Assembly (NCBI GenBank): GCA_017849555.1
Contig: JAFIGU010000067.1
Coordinates: 1 to 56,818 of the forward strand
Source of the DNA: Sphingomonas sp.
Lineage (GTDB): Bacteria; Pseudomonadota; Alphaproteobacteria; Sphingomonadales; Sphingomonadaceae
Length of the DNA stretch: 56,818 nucleotides
Reading direction: 5' to 3'
Within the stretch, counting starts at the first letter, position 1. Each line of letters starts with the position of its first letter. The notes beneath the pieces are model-generated. The model was not told the DNA's origin. It did not search any database and saw only the letters and a list, made by a program, of their open reading frames with translations. The position numbers and the translations under genes are program-made. This document shows, piece by piece, positions 45,765-55,674 of the stretch.

Positions 45765-46886
45765 ATGAGCGAATATCTGGAACCGACAAACTCGACGGCG
45801 GCAGCACCCAGGCGTTCGCGGCTTGCCGGCCGTCGCGCCCTTATCGCGGTGGCGGTGGCGTCGCTGGTCGGTCTTGCGGGAATCCTGTGGATTCTTGCCC
45901 CGGCGCGGTCGCACAGCACGGACGACGCCTATGTCGGCGCCGACGCCACCACGGTCGCCCCGCGTGTTCGCGGCTTCCTTGCGCGCGTGCTGGTGAGCGA
46001 CAACCAGTCGGTTCATCGCGGTCAGCCCCTGATCGAGATCGATCCCGAGGAGTTCGACGCGCGTATCGCCTCGGCGCGTGCTGCCTTTATCGACGCCCAA
46101 GCGGGGCTGGACTCGGCGCGTGCGGCGCTCGCCAGTCTGGATCAGGACGAGCGGCTGTCGCGCGCCCAGGTCGACATGGCCCGCACCGGCATCCGCGCAG
46201 CCACCGCGCAAGCCGCGCTGGCGACGGCGGACCGGCGTCGCTATGCCGCGCTCGCCGAGACCGGCGCCGCGCCGCGCCGCGAGGCGGACAGCTTTTCGAC
46301 CGCCGCGATCGCCTCGTCACAGGAGGCTGCGCGGGCGGCCGCGCAGCTACGCGTCGCACAGGAAAATGCCGGGGTCACGAGCGCGCGTCGTGCCGGCTTG
46401 CGAGCCGACGTCCGCGCTGCCGAGGCCAAGGTAGCGCAGGCGCGCGCTGCCCTTGATCTTGCCTTGCAGGATCGCCGTCACGCCGTGATCCTTGCGCCAA
46501 TTGACGGCGTGGTCGGCAGTCTGCAGGCGCGACCCGGCGATTACGTCCAACCCGGCTCCCGCCTGCTGATGCTCGTGCCGATGAACACGCTCTATGCGAC
46601 CGCCTTCTTCAAGGAGACGCAGATCACCCATATGCATCCGGGACAGCCTGCCTCGATTGCAGTCGATGCGCTGCCCGGCGTGAAACTGAGCGGCCGCGTC
46701 GAAAGCCTCGCACCGGGAACGGGCGCAAATTTCGCGCTCCTCCCGTTCGAGCCCGGAACCGGCAACTTCACGAAGATCGTCCAACGGGTCGGGGTCAAGA
46801 TCCGCTTCGACCCCCGCCAAAGCGATGTCGCGCGGCTGCGTCCCGGCCTTTCGATCACCGCGACGGTGCGAGTCGACGGACGGTGA
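45765..46886 (+). CDS. HlyD/EmrA-type periplasmic adaptor subunit
   Basis: The 373-residue membrane-fusion protein has one N-terminal membrane helix (RRALIAVAVASLVGLAGILWILA), a lipoyl half (STDDAYVGADATTVAPRVRGFLARVLVSDNQSVHRGQPLIEID), a long alpha-helical hairpin rich in Ala/Arg/Gln, the second lipoyl half (APIDGVVGSLQARPGDYVQPGSRLLMLVP), and a beta-barrel domain. It bridges the MFS pump and the outer-membrane factor. It is divergent from the pump gene and cotranscribed with the TetR gene. Confidence 0.92.
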   Translation: MSEYLEPTNSTAAAPRRSRLAGRRALIAVAVASLVGLAGILWILAPARSHSTDDAYVGADATTVAPRVRGFLARVLVSDNQSVHRGQPLIEIDPEEFDARIASARAAFIDAQAGLDSARAALASLDQDERLSRAQVDMARTGIRAATAQAALATADRRRYAALAETGAAPRREADSFSTAAIASSQEAARAAAQLRVAQENAGVTSARRAGLRADVRAAEAKVAQARAALDLALQDRRHAVILAPIDGVVGSLQARPGDYVQPGSRLLMLVPMNTLYATAFFKETQITHMHPGQPASIAVDALPGVKLSGRVESLAPGTGANFALLPFEPGTGNFTKIVQRVGVKIRFDPRQSDVARLRPGLSITATVRVDGR

Positions 46887-46927
46887 GGCGCTTGTCCCGA
46901 TGAACCACACACTTAAATGACTGGCTG

Positions 46928-47521
46928 ATGCGATACGATGCCAACCATAAGCGCAAGACGCGCGACCTCATCCTGACCGAAGCGGCCAAGGTCCTGCGTA
47001 CGGCCGGACCCGAGAAGCTGAGCGTGGCCGAGGTCATGCGGGCGGCCGGCATGACCGTTGGCGGCTTTTATGCGCACTTCAAGTCGAAGGACGACCTGCT
47101 CGCGCACGCCGTCGAGACGGCCATCGCCGACTTTAACGCGGTTGTGGAGCGGGCCGAGACCGATGCCCCACCGGCTGACCGCTTCGAGCGGCTCGTTCGC
47201 TTCTACCTCTCACGCCGGCACCGGGACGCCCCCGAGGCCGGCTGCCCGTTGCCGAGCCTTGGCGGCTACGTTGCCGGGATGGACACGGAGGCGCGTCGCC
47301 GCTTCGGTGCAGGTCTCGACATCCTGACGAGCCGGCTGGAACGGCTGCTGAGCGCGATGCAGGTTGAGCAGCCCGAGGAGGCCGCGAGTTCGGTCGCAGC
47401 GGAGATGATCGGCGCGATCACGCTCGCCCGCGCGGCGATGGGCAGCGGTCAGTCCGATGCGATTTTGAGGCGGTCGAAAGACGCCATCCTTTCGCGCTAC
47501 GTGCCGCGGCAGGCCGACTGA
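46928..47521 (+). CDS. TetR-family transcriptional regulator
   Basis: The 197-residue regulator begins TRDLILTEAAKVLRTAGPEKLSVAEVMRAAGMTVGGFYAHFKSKDDLLAHAV, a TetR helix-turn-helix with GFYAHF. The C-terminal region (GCPLPSLGGYVAGMDTEARRRF) resembles the TetR group with conserved C-P-L patterns. It follows the adaptor gene by 41 bp and probably represses both divergent halves of the efflux locus until a drug binds. Confidence 0.9.
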   Translation: MRYDANHKRKTRDLILTEAAKVLRTAGPEKLSVAEVMRAAGMTVGGFYAHFKSKDDLLAHAVETAIADFNAVVERAETDAPPADRFERLVRFYLSRRHRDAPEAGCPLPSLGGYVAGMDTEARRRFGAGLDILTSRLERLLSAMQVEQPEEAASSVAAEMIGAITLARAAMGSGQSDAILRRSKDAILSRYVPRQAD

Positions 47522-47849
47522 AGAGAGGATCTCGGCCGCTGAGTCTCCGACGTGGAGCTAGGCTAGGCGGAGGCGATGTAGCCCAATTCAACCCGTCGCG
47601 GTGTCCGCCAAATCGGCGGCAGGCCAGGTCGGGGTCGCGCACGCTCTCGCCGCTCTACGCAGGTGAAAGCGAGCTGGCGCATTCTGGGGCGGTAGCCGCA
47701 GTCGTCGAGGTAGAGGGCTATCGATTGCCTAATACCTACTTATCCGATAGGAATATAGCTCTGCTTGGCGTGGTCAGAGCAAGCCTTTTGCCCGCCGATG
47801 CGTGAGCCGTGTCAGGATCGCGCGCGTTGAGAGGATGAGGAGCAGCGCC
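47522..47849. other. 328-bp spacer upstream of the TauD-like gene
   Basis: No supported gene was found. The segment 47725-47760 is clearly more AT-rich than the neighbourhood and probably holds the dioxygenase promoter. No convincing operator was identified. Confidence 0.45.
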
Positions 47850-48746
47850 ATGGCCACCGCCTTTCGGGTCAGTACCGACTTTCAGGAACACGCCGCGAGT
47901 CGCGGTATCTCCATCACGCTGCCCACGCCCACGATCGGTGCGGAAATAGCGGGAATTGACCTCAATCTGCCGCTCAAGAGCGCTGACGTGGAGATCATTC
48001 GCGAGGCATGGCTGACGCGGAAGGTCATCTTCTTCCGCGATCAGGATATCAGTTACGAGAGCCATTTGCGGCTCGGTCGGCTGTTTGGCGAGCTCGAAGG
48101 GCACCCGGTGATTCCCCATGTCGAGGGACATCCCGAAATACTCATCATCCAGGGCGTCGAGGGTGTGAAGCTGACCGAAGAGTCGCTAATCCCGTTCAAG
48201 GCGGCGAACAAGTGGCATACCGACGTGACGTTTCGCGAGCGCCCGTCAATCGCCTCGATCCTGCGCGCGCGGCTGTTGCCTCCGCTGGGCGGCGACACGA
48301 TCTGGTCGGACGCAGCGGCGGCGTACGAGGGCCTGCCGATCGCGGTCAAGGAGCGGATCGAGAATCTCGACGCCGAGCACGACATCGTCCGCAGTTTTGG
48401 CGGGCGCGTCACCGAGGAGAAGCGCGCCCAGCTTGCGCGTGATTTTCCGCCGGTGCGGCACCCGGTCGTCCGCACGCACCCGGAGACCGGCGAGAAGATA
48501 TTGTACGTCAATTACACTTTTACGACGCGCATTCTGGGCGTGAGCGACCAGGATAGCGACCGCCTGCTCCGAACCCTTTTCGACCGCATCAAGGTGCCTG
48601 AATATCAGGTCCGGTTCCGGTGGACGCCTCACGCAATCGGCATCTGGGACAACCGGTCGACGCAGCATTACGCGGTCGGGGACTATTGGCCGGCCGACAG
48701 GATACTCGAGCGCGTCACTGTTTCTGGCGATATTGTCACGCCCTGA
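47850..48746 (+). CDS. TauD/TfdA-family Fe(II)/2-oxoglutarate dioxygenase
   Basis: The start MATAFRVSTDF has AGGAG upstream and gives 298 residues. The iron ligands are His123 and Asp125 in KWHTDVTF and the distal His273 in STQHYAVGDY. RILERVTVSGD supplies the 2-oxoglutarate-binding Arg region, and GAEIAGIDLNLPL the N-terminal family motif. Such enzymes oxidise taurine, alkyl sulfates or aryloxy acids. The substrate is not evident and there is no adjacent transporter. Confidence 0.9.
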   Translation: MATAFRVSTDFQEHAASRGISITLPTPTIGAEIAGIDLNLPLKSADVEIIREAWLTRKVIFFRDQDISYESHLRLGRLFGELEGHPVIPHVEGHPEILIIQGVEGVKLTEESLIPFKAANKWHTDVTFRERPSIASILRARLLPPLGGDTIWSDAAAAYEGLPIAVKERIENLDAEHDIVRSFGGRVTEEKRAQLARDFPPVRHPVVRTHPETGEKILYVNYTFTTRILGVSDQDSDRLLRTLFDRIKVPEYQVRFRWTPHAIGIWDNRSTQHYAVGDYWPADRILERVTVSGDIVTP

Positions 48747-49130
48747 GCGGGCCTCTCATGAGCGGTAGCGATCCGATCCTCCGGAAATGGACCGGCGGGC
48801 GGCACCCAGCCTGTTTGAAAGCAGTCGTCGGTAGCAGCACGAATCGCCCGAGACGAGGCGCAGCCGCTCCTTAACCCGACGGTGTCTCGCGCCACGCTCG
48901 AGGAAATATCGGCGACACAGGCGCCCGGCATTGTGGTGATAGAGGTCTGGGGGCACCGCTGCATGTGCTTTGCTACGCCCGATTTTGTACAGCGGTCGCC
49001 CGAGGACGGCCCGCTTCAGAGGGAGGGAATGGCCGGCTCCGCCGTGACGGGTTAAGGGGGGCGAGAGAGGCTCGCTGCCGGCCCGTTCACGGAGAGTGGC
49101 AATGGCATACCAGCCACAGGCCGGCGGCCG
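48747..49130. other. 384-bp stretch without a supported gene
   Basis: Short overlapping frames occur on both strands but none shows family motifs or a good start. Nothing else was seen in this stretch. Confidence 0.45.
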
Positions 49131-49871
49131 TCAGGGCAGTCGACCAATCACTATGTGTAGAACATTGCGCGGATTATCGCTGAGCTCGAAGCCGGAGGCC
49201 TTCGCTGGGTTCGGCCTTGAACAGTGCGGGCCGGGCTCGGTATGCCCTATAATGCTGTGTCGGAAAGGCGTTACAGCAGGATCAATGTTCTTACGCTTTG
49301 GCATGCGGTCGTCGAACGCGGATTTCGGACTCACGCGTTTCTGACATTTCGCCAGGGGATGACGCGGATATTTGTTTGGCGTGTCATTGCCGCCCTCGCC
49401 GAGCAGTTGATTCCTGCGTGCGGGAGCCATGTCGCTCTGGACGCGCCAGAACCAGATCCGATCCTTGAGCACGCTATCGTCGGGATCGACATAGAATTCG
49501 GGCCAGGTGCAGTTGTGGCGGTCGGAAGCCAATTTGACGCCTTCGCGCAGCAACTCGGCATATCGTCCGCGCGAAATACCGAACAAGACGAAGTCTCGCT
49601 GTTGCTGGCGGACATGTATCTTCACCTTGCTACCGGTGTCCAATCCGGCGCAGATCCCACGGAACACATCGTCCCAGCGACGCCGATCCGCGTCATGATC
49701 TCTGATCACGAATTTCCGGCAGGAACGCGCCTCATACCTGCCGTGCACGAGCAAAATTGCGGTCCCTGAAACCTGCCGCTTGCTTACATCGGAGACGGGC
49801 CTTTCGGGCGGCTCCTCCCTCGGCGTTGGATCACCGCCCCTGATTGGGCTAGCCCATCTGATGCAGTTCAC
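49131..49871 (-). CDS. Hypothetical protein, doubtful
   Basis: The 246-residue frame has a GTG start that overlaps the stop of the serine hydrolase gene (GTGA), as coupled genes do. The middle section (VLFGISRGRYAELLREGVKL, CTWPEFYVDPDDSVLKDRIWFWRVQSDM) reads like protein, while both ends look random. A frame of 181 residues on the opposite strand (49224-49769) is equally open. Third-position GC is only modest in both, so neither behaves like the neighbouring genes. It could be a decaying or recently acquired gene. No family recognised. Confidence 0.3.
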   Translation of the reverse strand: MNCIRWASPIRGGDPTPREEPPERPVSDVSKRQVSGTAILLVHGRYEARSCRKFVIRDHDADRRRWDDVFRGICAGLDTGSKVKIHVRQQQRDFVLFGISRGRYAELLREGVKLASDRHNCTWPEFYVDPDDSVLKDRIWFWRVQSDMAPARRNQLLGEGGNDTPNKYPRHPLAKCQKRVSPKSAFDDRMPKRKNIDPAVTPFRHSIIGHTEPGPHCSRPNPAKASGFELSDNPRNVLHIVIGRLP

Positions 49872-51022
49872 TTACTCTCCGATGGTAATTCCAGGACGAT
49901 GCGCTCGATCCGCTGGGCGATTTTTCCCGCGCCGACACCCTTGCCAATTGTGTTGGCCAGCACCGCCACGCTGATATGATCCCTGGGGAATTCGCTCAGC
50001 GAACTGTTGAAGCCGTTGATCCCGCCGCCGTGGCTGATCTTCGGATGGCCGCCCAGATCGTCGATGAACAGACCCATGCCATAGTCACCGCGCGGCTTGC
50101 CTGAGGCCTTGGCGATCGCCGCGCCGCTTTTCTCGCCGTCTTTGAGCCGGCCCGGCGCGATCATCGCCTGGAAGGACGCCGGGCTCAGCACCTTCCCGCC
50201 GAACAAGGCGGCATTCCAGCGCACCAGATCGGTGGCCGACGACCGCATCGCGCCCGCACCGCCCGGCACGGTCATCGAAATGAACGGCGCGTTGGCGAAC
50301 TTGCCGGGGCCGGTCGAGGCATAGCCTTCGACGCGGCCGGGGACGATTTCGGCTTCGTCGTCCAGCGCGGTATGCTGCATGTCGAGCCTGGCGAAGAACC
50401 GCTCCTTGAACACCGCGGCGAGCGGCCGGCGCTCGACCTTCTCCACGACGAGACCCAAGATATAATAAGCGGTGTTGCTATAGTTCCAGTTCGTGCCCGG
50501 CTCGAAGTCAAGCAGCTTGGGCATGGTCTTGAAATAACGCAGCATGTCCTCCGGCGTCTGCGTGACGGGGCCGAGCCGGGTGAAGGCATCCGGCTCGTCG
50601 GTGTAATTGTGCAGGCCGGAGGTGTGGTGGAGCATTTCGAGCAAGGTGATGTCGCCCGCCCGCGGAAAATCGGGGAAATATTTCGACAGCCGGTCGTCGA
50701 GCGACAATTTCCCTTCCTCCTGCAATTTCAGCAGGGCGGCGGTGGTGAACTGCTTCGTCAGCGATCCGATGCGAAAGACGCTGTCGTCGGTCACCGGCGC
50801 GTTGAGCTCCAGATCAGCCGATCCGTAGCTTTTCACCAGCAGCGGCTTACCGTTCTTATAGACCGCGACCTGCAGGCCCGGCGCTTCGCCGGCGGCGATC
50901 GCCTCGCGCGCGCTCTGGTCGATCTGCGCGGCGATCGCGGCGTCGTCGGCGGCATAAGCTGCGGGCGCGACCGCGATGGTCGCGACCGTGGAGGCGCAGA
51001 AAAGCACAAAAACGTTTCTCAT
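49868..51022 (-). CDS. Exported serine hydrolase (beta-lactamase class C family)
   Basis: The start MRNVFVLFCASTVATIAVAPAAYA gives a signal peptide and 384 residues. The S-x-x-K motif is GSLTKQFT, the Y-x-N motif is NYSNTAYYILG, and HGGGINGFNS takes the place of K-T-G. This pattern belongs to the esterase/D-aminopeptidase/penicillin-binding-protein-like group, not to true AmpC. It probably acts in the periplasm on an ester or peptide. It ends the sigma-FecR-TBDR-esterase operon. Confidence 0.88.
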   Translation of the reverse strand: MRNVFVLFCASTVATIAVAPAAYAADDAAIAAQIDQSAREAIAAGEAPGLQVAVYKNGKPLLVKSYGSADLELNAPVTDDSVFRIGSLTKQFTTAALLKLQEEGKLSLDDRLSKYFPDFPRAGDITLLEMLHHTSGLHNYTDEPDAFTRLGPVTQTPEDMLRYFKTMPKLLDFEPGTNWNYSNTAYYILGLVVEKVERRPLAAVFKERFFARLDMQHTALDDEAEIVPGRVEGYASTGPGKFANAPFISMTVPGGAGAMRSSATDLVRWNAALFGGKVLSPASFQAMIAPGRLKDGEKSGAAIAKASGKPRGDYGMGLFIDDLGGHPKISHGGGINGFNSSLSEFPRDHISVAVLANTIGKGVGAGKIAQRIERIVLELPSESK

Positions 51023-51068
51023 GAGGTCACTTCCAACAGCGGACGGTTGGGATCGGGATGGCGCACGA

Positions 51069-52061
51069 TCATCGTCGCGCACCGCGGAATGCGAAATCGA
51101 TCGCGCGGCTGACCGACGCCTGTTGCACACTGCCGTGGTCCTCATCGGCGAAGACCACGTCCACGACCTGCATCGGCGGCCCGGCGCGCTCGATCGCGCG
51201 CAGCCGTCGCGCCATTTCGCGCATATTGTCGATCATCTTCGAGCTTGCGCCGACGCGATCCTGTTCGCGGCCGCCGACCGCCAGCATCACCGCCGGCGCG
51301 TGCGGCGCGCTTGCGATCCGTTGACCGAATGCCGTCTCCTCGGTCCACAGCGCCGGGGCGGCCCAGATCGACGGGCTGGCGGCAATGAAGTGGCCGAACG
51401 ATTCCGGCCGCGTGAAAAGCGCGTGCAGCACCGCGAGCCCGCCGAGCGAATGACCGAACAATGCGGCGCGCGACGCATCGACCGGCGCGACCGCCGCGAC
51501 GCGCGGTTTCACCTCGCGATCGACGACATCGAGAAATGTGTCGAGCCCGCCGGACAGGCTCGCGGCAAGCGCGGCAACCCCGGCGGCGGTCCCGCGGCGT
51601 CGATCTTCGGCGGTGGCGGGCAAGGTCAGATCGTGGGTGCGCAGCGCCCAGATCGCCAATGTCTGCTGCGGCATCTCGCGAAAGGCGTCGGGCAGCCGGT
51701 CTTTCACCGCATTCACCGTGCGCGACACGAAATCGGCGTCGTCGAGCGGGTAGCCGACGCCGACCACCATCACCTCGGGAGCGCTCATCCGAGCCGCGTC
51801 GACCGCCGTACCGAACATGAAATGGGGATCGAACAGGTAAAGAACCGGATAGCCCTGCGCCGGGGGCGGGACCAGCGGGACGGCGACCGAAATCAAATAG
51901 TCGCGGCCGTTGATCGACGAGGTGAAGCGGATCCGGTGACTGTTCGGAACCGACACCTCGGCCGGCGCTTTTTCCGCCCTTGCCGCGGGGGCCTTCGCGG
52001 CCCCCGCCGATCCCGCCGTCAGCAGCAAGAGGCCGGTCCCGATCAACGCTAACGATCGCAT
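51069..52061 (-). CDS. Exported alpha/beta hydrolase, putative esterase (PF00756-like)
   Basis: The start MRSLALIGTGLLLLTAGSAGA gives a signal peptide and 330 residues; the much longer frame to 52403 is antisense to the TBDR. Features are YPVLYLFDPHFMFGTAVDAARM, EVMVVGVGYPLDDADF, the nucleophile in LFGHSLGGLAVLHALF, and late His in DEDHGSV. The family includes the periplasmic siderophore esterases IroE and PfeE. With a TBDR 20 bp upstream, it probably cleaves the imported ester-containing ligand. Confidence 0.85.
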   Translation of the reverse strand: MRSLALIGTGLLLLTAGSAGAAKAPAARAEKAPAEVSVPNSHRIRFTSSINGRDYLISVAVPLVPPPAQGYPVLYLFDPHFMFGTAVDAARMSAPEVMVVGVGYPLDDADFVSRTVNAVKDRLPDAFREMPQQTLAIWALRTHDLTLPATAEDRRRGTAAGVAALAASLSGGLDTFLDVVDREVKPRVAAVAPVDASRAALFGHSLGGLAVLHALFTRPESFGHFIAASPSIWAAPALWTEETAFGQRIASAPHAPAVMLAVGGREQDRVGASSKMIDNMREMARRLRAIERAGPPMQVVDVVFADEDHGSVQQASVSRAIDFAFRGARR

Positions 52062-52081
52062 CTGCTGTGTCCCTGCCGAAA

Positions 52082-54511
52082 TCAGAAGGATTTCGACACG
52101 GCGACGCCGAAGCTGCGCGGGCGGATATAGGTCACCGCGGTCGGGATATTGGAATCCGCGCCGGCGCGCAAAATGCCGCGCTCGTTGGTCAGATTGTTGA
52201 CGAAGGCGTTGAACCGCCAGCCGTTGTTCCACTTGAGCCCGGCGGTGAGATCGAATTGCCAATAGCTCGGGAACACCGCGCGCAACGGATCGGGCTGGAA
52301 CGTCCCGATGCGCTTGCCGACATAGCTCAGATTCCCGCCGAAGAACGCATCGGTCGTGTCGCTGAGCGCGATCGTGTGATTGGCGCTGATATTGCCGCTC
52401 CACCGCGCGCTATAGGGGAGGCGATCGCCCTTGAACGCTGCCAGCCGCGCCGCCGCGGGGAAATCCTCGGTCAATTTGCTGTCATTATAGGCGACCCAGC
52501 CCTCGATCGTCGTCGCGCGCGACGGGCGGAGCGTCATCGAAAGCTCGACGCCCTGGCTGCGCGCGGTGCCGCCGTTCGCGGTATAGCCCGAGCGCCCGTT
52601 GGGCGTCGCGACCAAAGTCTGGATGTCGTCCCAGTCGATCAGATAGGCCGAGGCATCGATGCTGACGAGGCGGTCGAAAAAGTCCCCCTTCAGCCCGAGT
52701 TCGTAATTGACCGTGCGATCCGACCCGTAGGTGCAGGCGACGAACGGCCTGCCGCAGTTGATATTGGGGCCGCCCGGGCGATAGCCCGAGGCGACGCGGG
52801 CATAGACCATCAGATTGGGCCGGATCTTCCATTGCGGCGCGACCGAGAAGGTGAAGGGCGATTCCTTCGACCTGAGATAGCCCGAATCGATCGTGCTACC
52901 GCCGGTCAGCGCGCCGTTGCGCATCGTCCGCGATCTCTGCCGGTTGGTGCTGAACCGCCCGCCGATCTGGATGCTGAACCGGTCCGACAGGGCCAGATCG
53001 AGATTGGAGAACAACGCGTAATTGCGATATTTCTGCGTGATCGTGGTGTTGTTGACGGTGCCGATCGAATTGCCGGTGGCGGTGTCGAAGGCCTCGATCG
53101 CATTGACGAACACCAGATCCTCGTAATCGATCAGCCCGCCGATCAGCCATTTGATGCCATCGGTGATCGGTACGTTGATGCGCAATTCCTGCGTATAGGC
53201 CTTGGTGCGCAGCGAATAGGGCAGATAGGTCGACGGCGTGCCAAACAGCGCGTCCGACAGATCGGCATAGACCCCGCCGAGCAACGGCGTCGCGTCGAGC
53301 CGGCTGATCGTATCGCTGTAATTATATGCGCTGATCGAGGTCACATCGACCGTGCCGACACGCGCCTTGATGACCGCGCTATAGACTTCGGCGCGCTGCT
53401 CGGAGATGCCGGTGAAGGGCAGACCCTTATCAAGCAGCCCGTCGGGATCGATGCTCAGGTCGGCCTCGTCGGTGCCGCCGCGCCGCGCACGCTGCACCAG
53501 CGCGCCGAGCCGTACCGAGAAAGTCGACGACGGGGTCCACAACAGGCTGGCATAGCCGCCCTTGCTGCGGATCTCGTTGACGTCGCGCGCGCCGGTCGCG
53601 ACATTGTCGATATAGCCGGGATCGCGCCGGTAGAATGCCGAGGCGCGCACCGCGAGCGTATCGCCGAGCGGCACGTTGACGTTGCCGCGCACCGAAAATC
53701 CGACATCCTTGCCGGAATCGACCCCCGCCAGCCCGGCCTGGATCATCCCGTTGATGCCGGCGGTCGACGGCTCGGGGGTGACGAACTTGATCAGCCCGCC
53801 CATGCTGCTCGCGCCGTAAAGCGAGCCCTGCGGCCCACGCAAGACCTCGATCCGCGAGAGGTTGCTGGGATCGATATCGGGCACGGTCGACAAGGTGATC
53901 GACGGGCCGAACGGCACGTCGTCGACAACGATGCCGACCGTGGGATTGCTCCCCGCGCCGGTGGTGATGCCGCGGATCGAGATGGAGGTCTCGTTGCCGT
54001 TCCCCGATGTCGTCAGGTTGAGCCCAGGGATGCGCTGATAATAATCCTGCACACGCGACAGATTGGCGTTGACCAGCGTCGCCGCGCTGACCGCCGCCAC
54101 GGGCACCGGCACGTCGATCAGCCGCTCGTCGCGCTTTTGCGCGGTGACGATGACATCCTCGGGCGGCTTTTCGTCGTCCACGCCGGCGCGCGTATCGCGT
54201 TCGATGACGAAGGTGTCGCGATTGGCGGCGCGCGCGATGAAGCCGGTTCCGCTCAGCAATGCGTGTAGCGCCGCCTCGGCGGAAAACACGCCCGACACCG
54301 CGCTCGATCGTCTCGCCGCAATCTGCCCGCGATCGAACAGGATCTCCTTGTCGCTCTGGCGCCCGAACTGCTCAAGCGCGCCGGCGAGATCCTGCGCCGG
54401 GATCGCGTAGCGCTTTTGCGCCTGTGCGACCGCCGGGATCGCGATCGCCAGCGAGCCGATCGATACGCCGGCCAGCGCGAGGCTGCTGAAACATGCCTTG
54501 TAGGAAAACAT
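52082..54511 (-). CDS. TonB-dependent transducer with N-terminal STN domain
   Basis: The start MFSYKACFSSLALAG follows GGGAGCGGGTG. The 809-residue receptor has a signal peptide (to about AVAQAQ), an STN signalling domain (KRYAIPAQDLAGALEQFGRQSDKEILFDRGQIAARRSSAVSGVFSAEAAL), then a plug (DVIVTAQKRDERLIDVPVPVAAVSAATL, RIEVLRGPQGSLYGASSMGGLIKFV) and a barrel ending in SFGVAVSKSF. The STN domain contacts the FecR-type protein across the periplasm to report ligand occupancy. The FecI/FecR genes lie directly upstream. Confidence 0.95.
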   Translation of the reverse strand: MFSYKACFSSLALAGVSIGSLAIAIPAVAQAQKRYAIPAQDLAGALEQFGRQSDKEILFDRGQIAARRSSAVSGVFSAEAALHALLSGTGFIARAANRDTFVIERDTRAGVDDEKPPEDVIVTAQKRDERLIDVPVPVAAVSAATLVNANLSRVQDYYQRIPGLNLTTSGNGNETSISIRGITTGAGSNPTVGIVVDDVPFGPSITLSTVPDIDPSNLSRIEVLRGPQGSLYGASSMGGLIKFVTPEPSTAGINGMIQAGLAGVDSGKDVGFSVRGNVNVPLGDTLAVRASAFYRRDPGYIDNVATGARDVNEIRSKGGYASLLWTPSSTFSVRLGALVQRARRGGTDEADLSIDPDGLLDKGLPFTGISEQRAEVYSAVIKARVGTVDVTSISAYNYSDTISRLDATPLLGGVYADLSDALFGTPSTYLPYSLRTKAYTQELRINVPITDGIKWLIGGLIDYEDLVFVNAIEAFDTATGNSIGTVNNTTITQKYRNYALFSNLDLALSDRFSIQIGGRFSTNRQRSRTMRNGALTGGSTIDSGYLRSKESPFTFSVAPQWKIRPNLMVYARVASGYRPGGPNINCGRPFVACTYGSDRTVNYELGLKGDFFDRLVSIDASAYLIDWDDIQTLVATPNGRSGYTANGGTARSQGVELSMTLRPSRATTIEGWVAYNDSKLTEDFPAAARLAAFKGDRLPYSARWSGNISANHTIALSDTTDAFFGGNLSYVGKRIGTFQPDPLRAVFPSYWQFDLTAGLKWNNGWRFNAFVNNLTNERGILRAGADSNIPTAVTYIRPRSFGVAVSKSF

Positions 54512-54606
54512 CACCCGCTCCCTGAATGCGGCCGCGATCAATCACGATCCGTCATCAGCTAAGAGCCGCGGTTTCGGCGCGACCGCATGCCGCGCCGGAA
54601 AAATTT

Positions 54607-55674
54607 CTACGAATCCGATGCCCGCCATTCGAGCTCGATCACTCCGGGCGAGCGCCGCGTCGCGCGGACCGGATAGAATTGCGTGATCGCCGCGACGAAA
54701 TTCTCGTTGCCGCCCGCGTTGAAGACGCCGCTGACGCGCAGCGATTGCACCCGCGGATCGCCGCTGACCAGCTTGACCTCGGTATAGCGGTTGAGCTCCG
54801 CGATGGCGTCGGTCATCGGCTCGTCGCGGAAGATCAGCTTGCCGCGCTGCCAGCTCGTGCTCCGCTCGACATCGGCGACGACGATCCGCGCCGCGCCCCT
54901 GGCGGGCACGACCAGCCGCTCGCCCGGCGCGAGTTCCTCGCGGCCCGCGATGTCCACGCCCGTCGCGCCTTCGGGTCGGCGGGTCGGTTCGACGACCACG
55001 CGCCCCTCGACCAGCATCACGCTCATCGCGCCCTTGTCGCCAAGCCGGACGTCGAACGCCGTCCCCACCGCGGTGATGCGCCGATCGGCCGCGGTGACGA
55101 CGAACGGGCGCGCCGGGTTCTTCGCCACCTTGAAGAAGGCCTGGCCGGCGAGCAGCCGGACATCGCGCAGGCCCCGGGTATAGCGCACCTCGACCAGCGA
55201 ATTGGTGTCCAGCGTGACGAGCGACCCGTCGGGCAGCTTGAGCACGCGCTTTTCGCCGACCCTGGTTGCAAGGCGATGCGCGGTCGCCGCAACCTCCTGT
55301 TGCGGTGCGAGCGCCCGGATCGCCGGGAGGATCGCGAACAGGGCGATCATCGCTGAAATCGCCACCGCCAGTCCCGCCAGACCGCGGTTGCGCCAGCGCG
55401 CGACGCGCGCCCGATCGATATCGCTTTCGCGCGGCGCCGCGGCCAGAGCCGCCTGACGCAGCGCCATGATGTCCGGCATCGCCGCGAACTGCCCGATATC
55501 CTGAACAAGACCGTCGACGCGCGCCCAGGCGCGCGCATGTTCGGGCGCCGCCAGCCAGTCCTGAAACTGCGCTTCCTCGCGTGCGCCGAGCGACTGCAAA
55601 CGACGCCGGGCGGACCAATATTCCGCCGCCTCGAGCGGATCGACCGGCACCTGATTGTTCGATAGGGGCTTCAT
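54607..55674 (-). CDS. FecR-family anti-sigma/signal transducer
   Basis: The 355-residue protein has an N-terminal cytoplasmic region (AAEYWSARRRLQSLGAREEAQFQDWLAAPEHARAWARV, DUF4880 type), a membrane helix near residues 98-118 (GLAVAISAMIALFAILPAI), a FecR domain (GEKRVLKLPDGSLVTLDTNSLVEVRYTRGLRDVRLLAGQAFFKVAKNPARPFVV), and a C-terminal STN-contact domain (LNRYTEVKLVSGDPRVQSLRVSGVF). It holds or activates the coupled sigma factor. Its start overlaps the sigma gene stop (ATGA). Confidence 0.95.
   Translation of the reverse strand: MKPLSNNQVPVDPLEAAEYWSARRRLQSLGAREEAQFQDWLAAPEHARAWARVDGLVQDIGQFAAMPDIMALRQAALAAAPRESDIDRARVARWRNRGLAGLAVAISAMIALFAILPAIRALAPQQEVAATAHRLATRVGEKRVLKLPDGSLVTLDTNSLVEVRYTRGLRDVRLLAGQAFFKVAKNPARPFVVTAADRRITAVGTAFDVRLGDKGAMSVMLVEGRVVVEPTRRPEGATGVDIAGREELAPGERLVVPARGAARIVVADVERSTSWQRGKLIFRDEPMTDAIAELNRYTEVKLVSGDPRVQSLRVSGVFNAGGNENFVAAITQFYPVRATRRSPGVIELEWRASDS

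Noticed and set aside
52062..52403. N-terminal extension of the esterase frame
   Set aside because: It is Arg/Gln-rich shadow sequence over the TBDR 3' end; the signal peptide starts at 52061.
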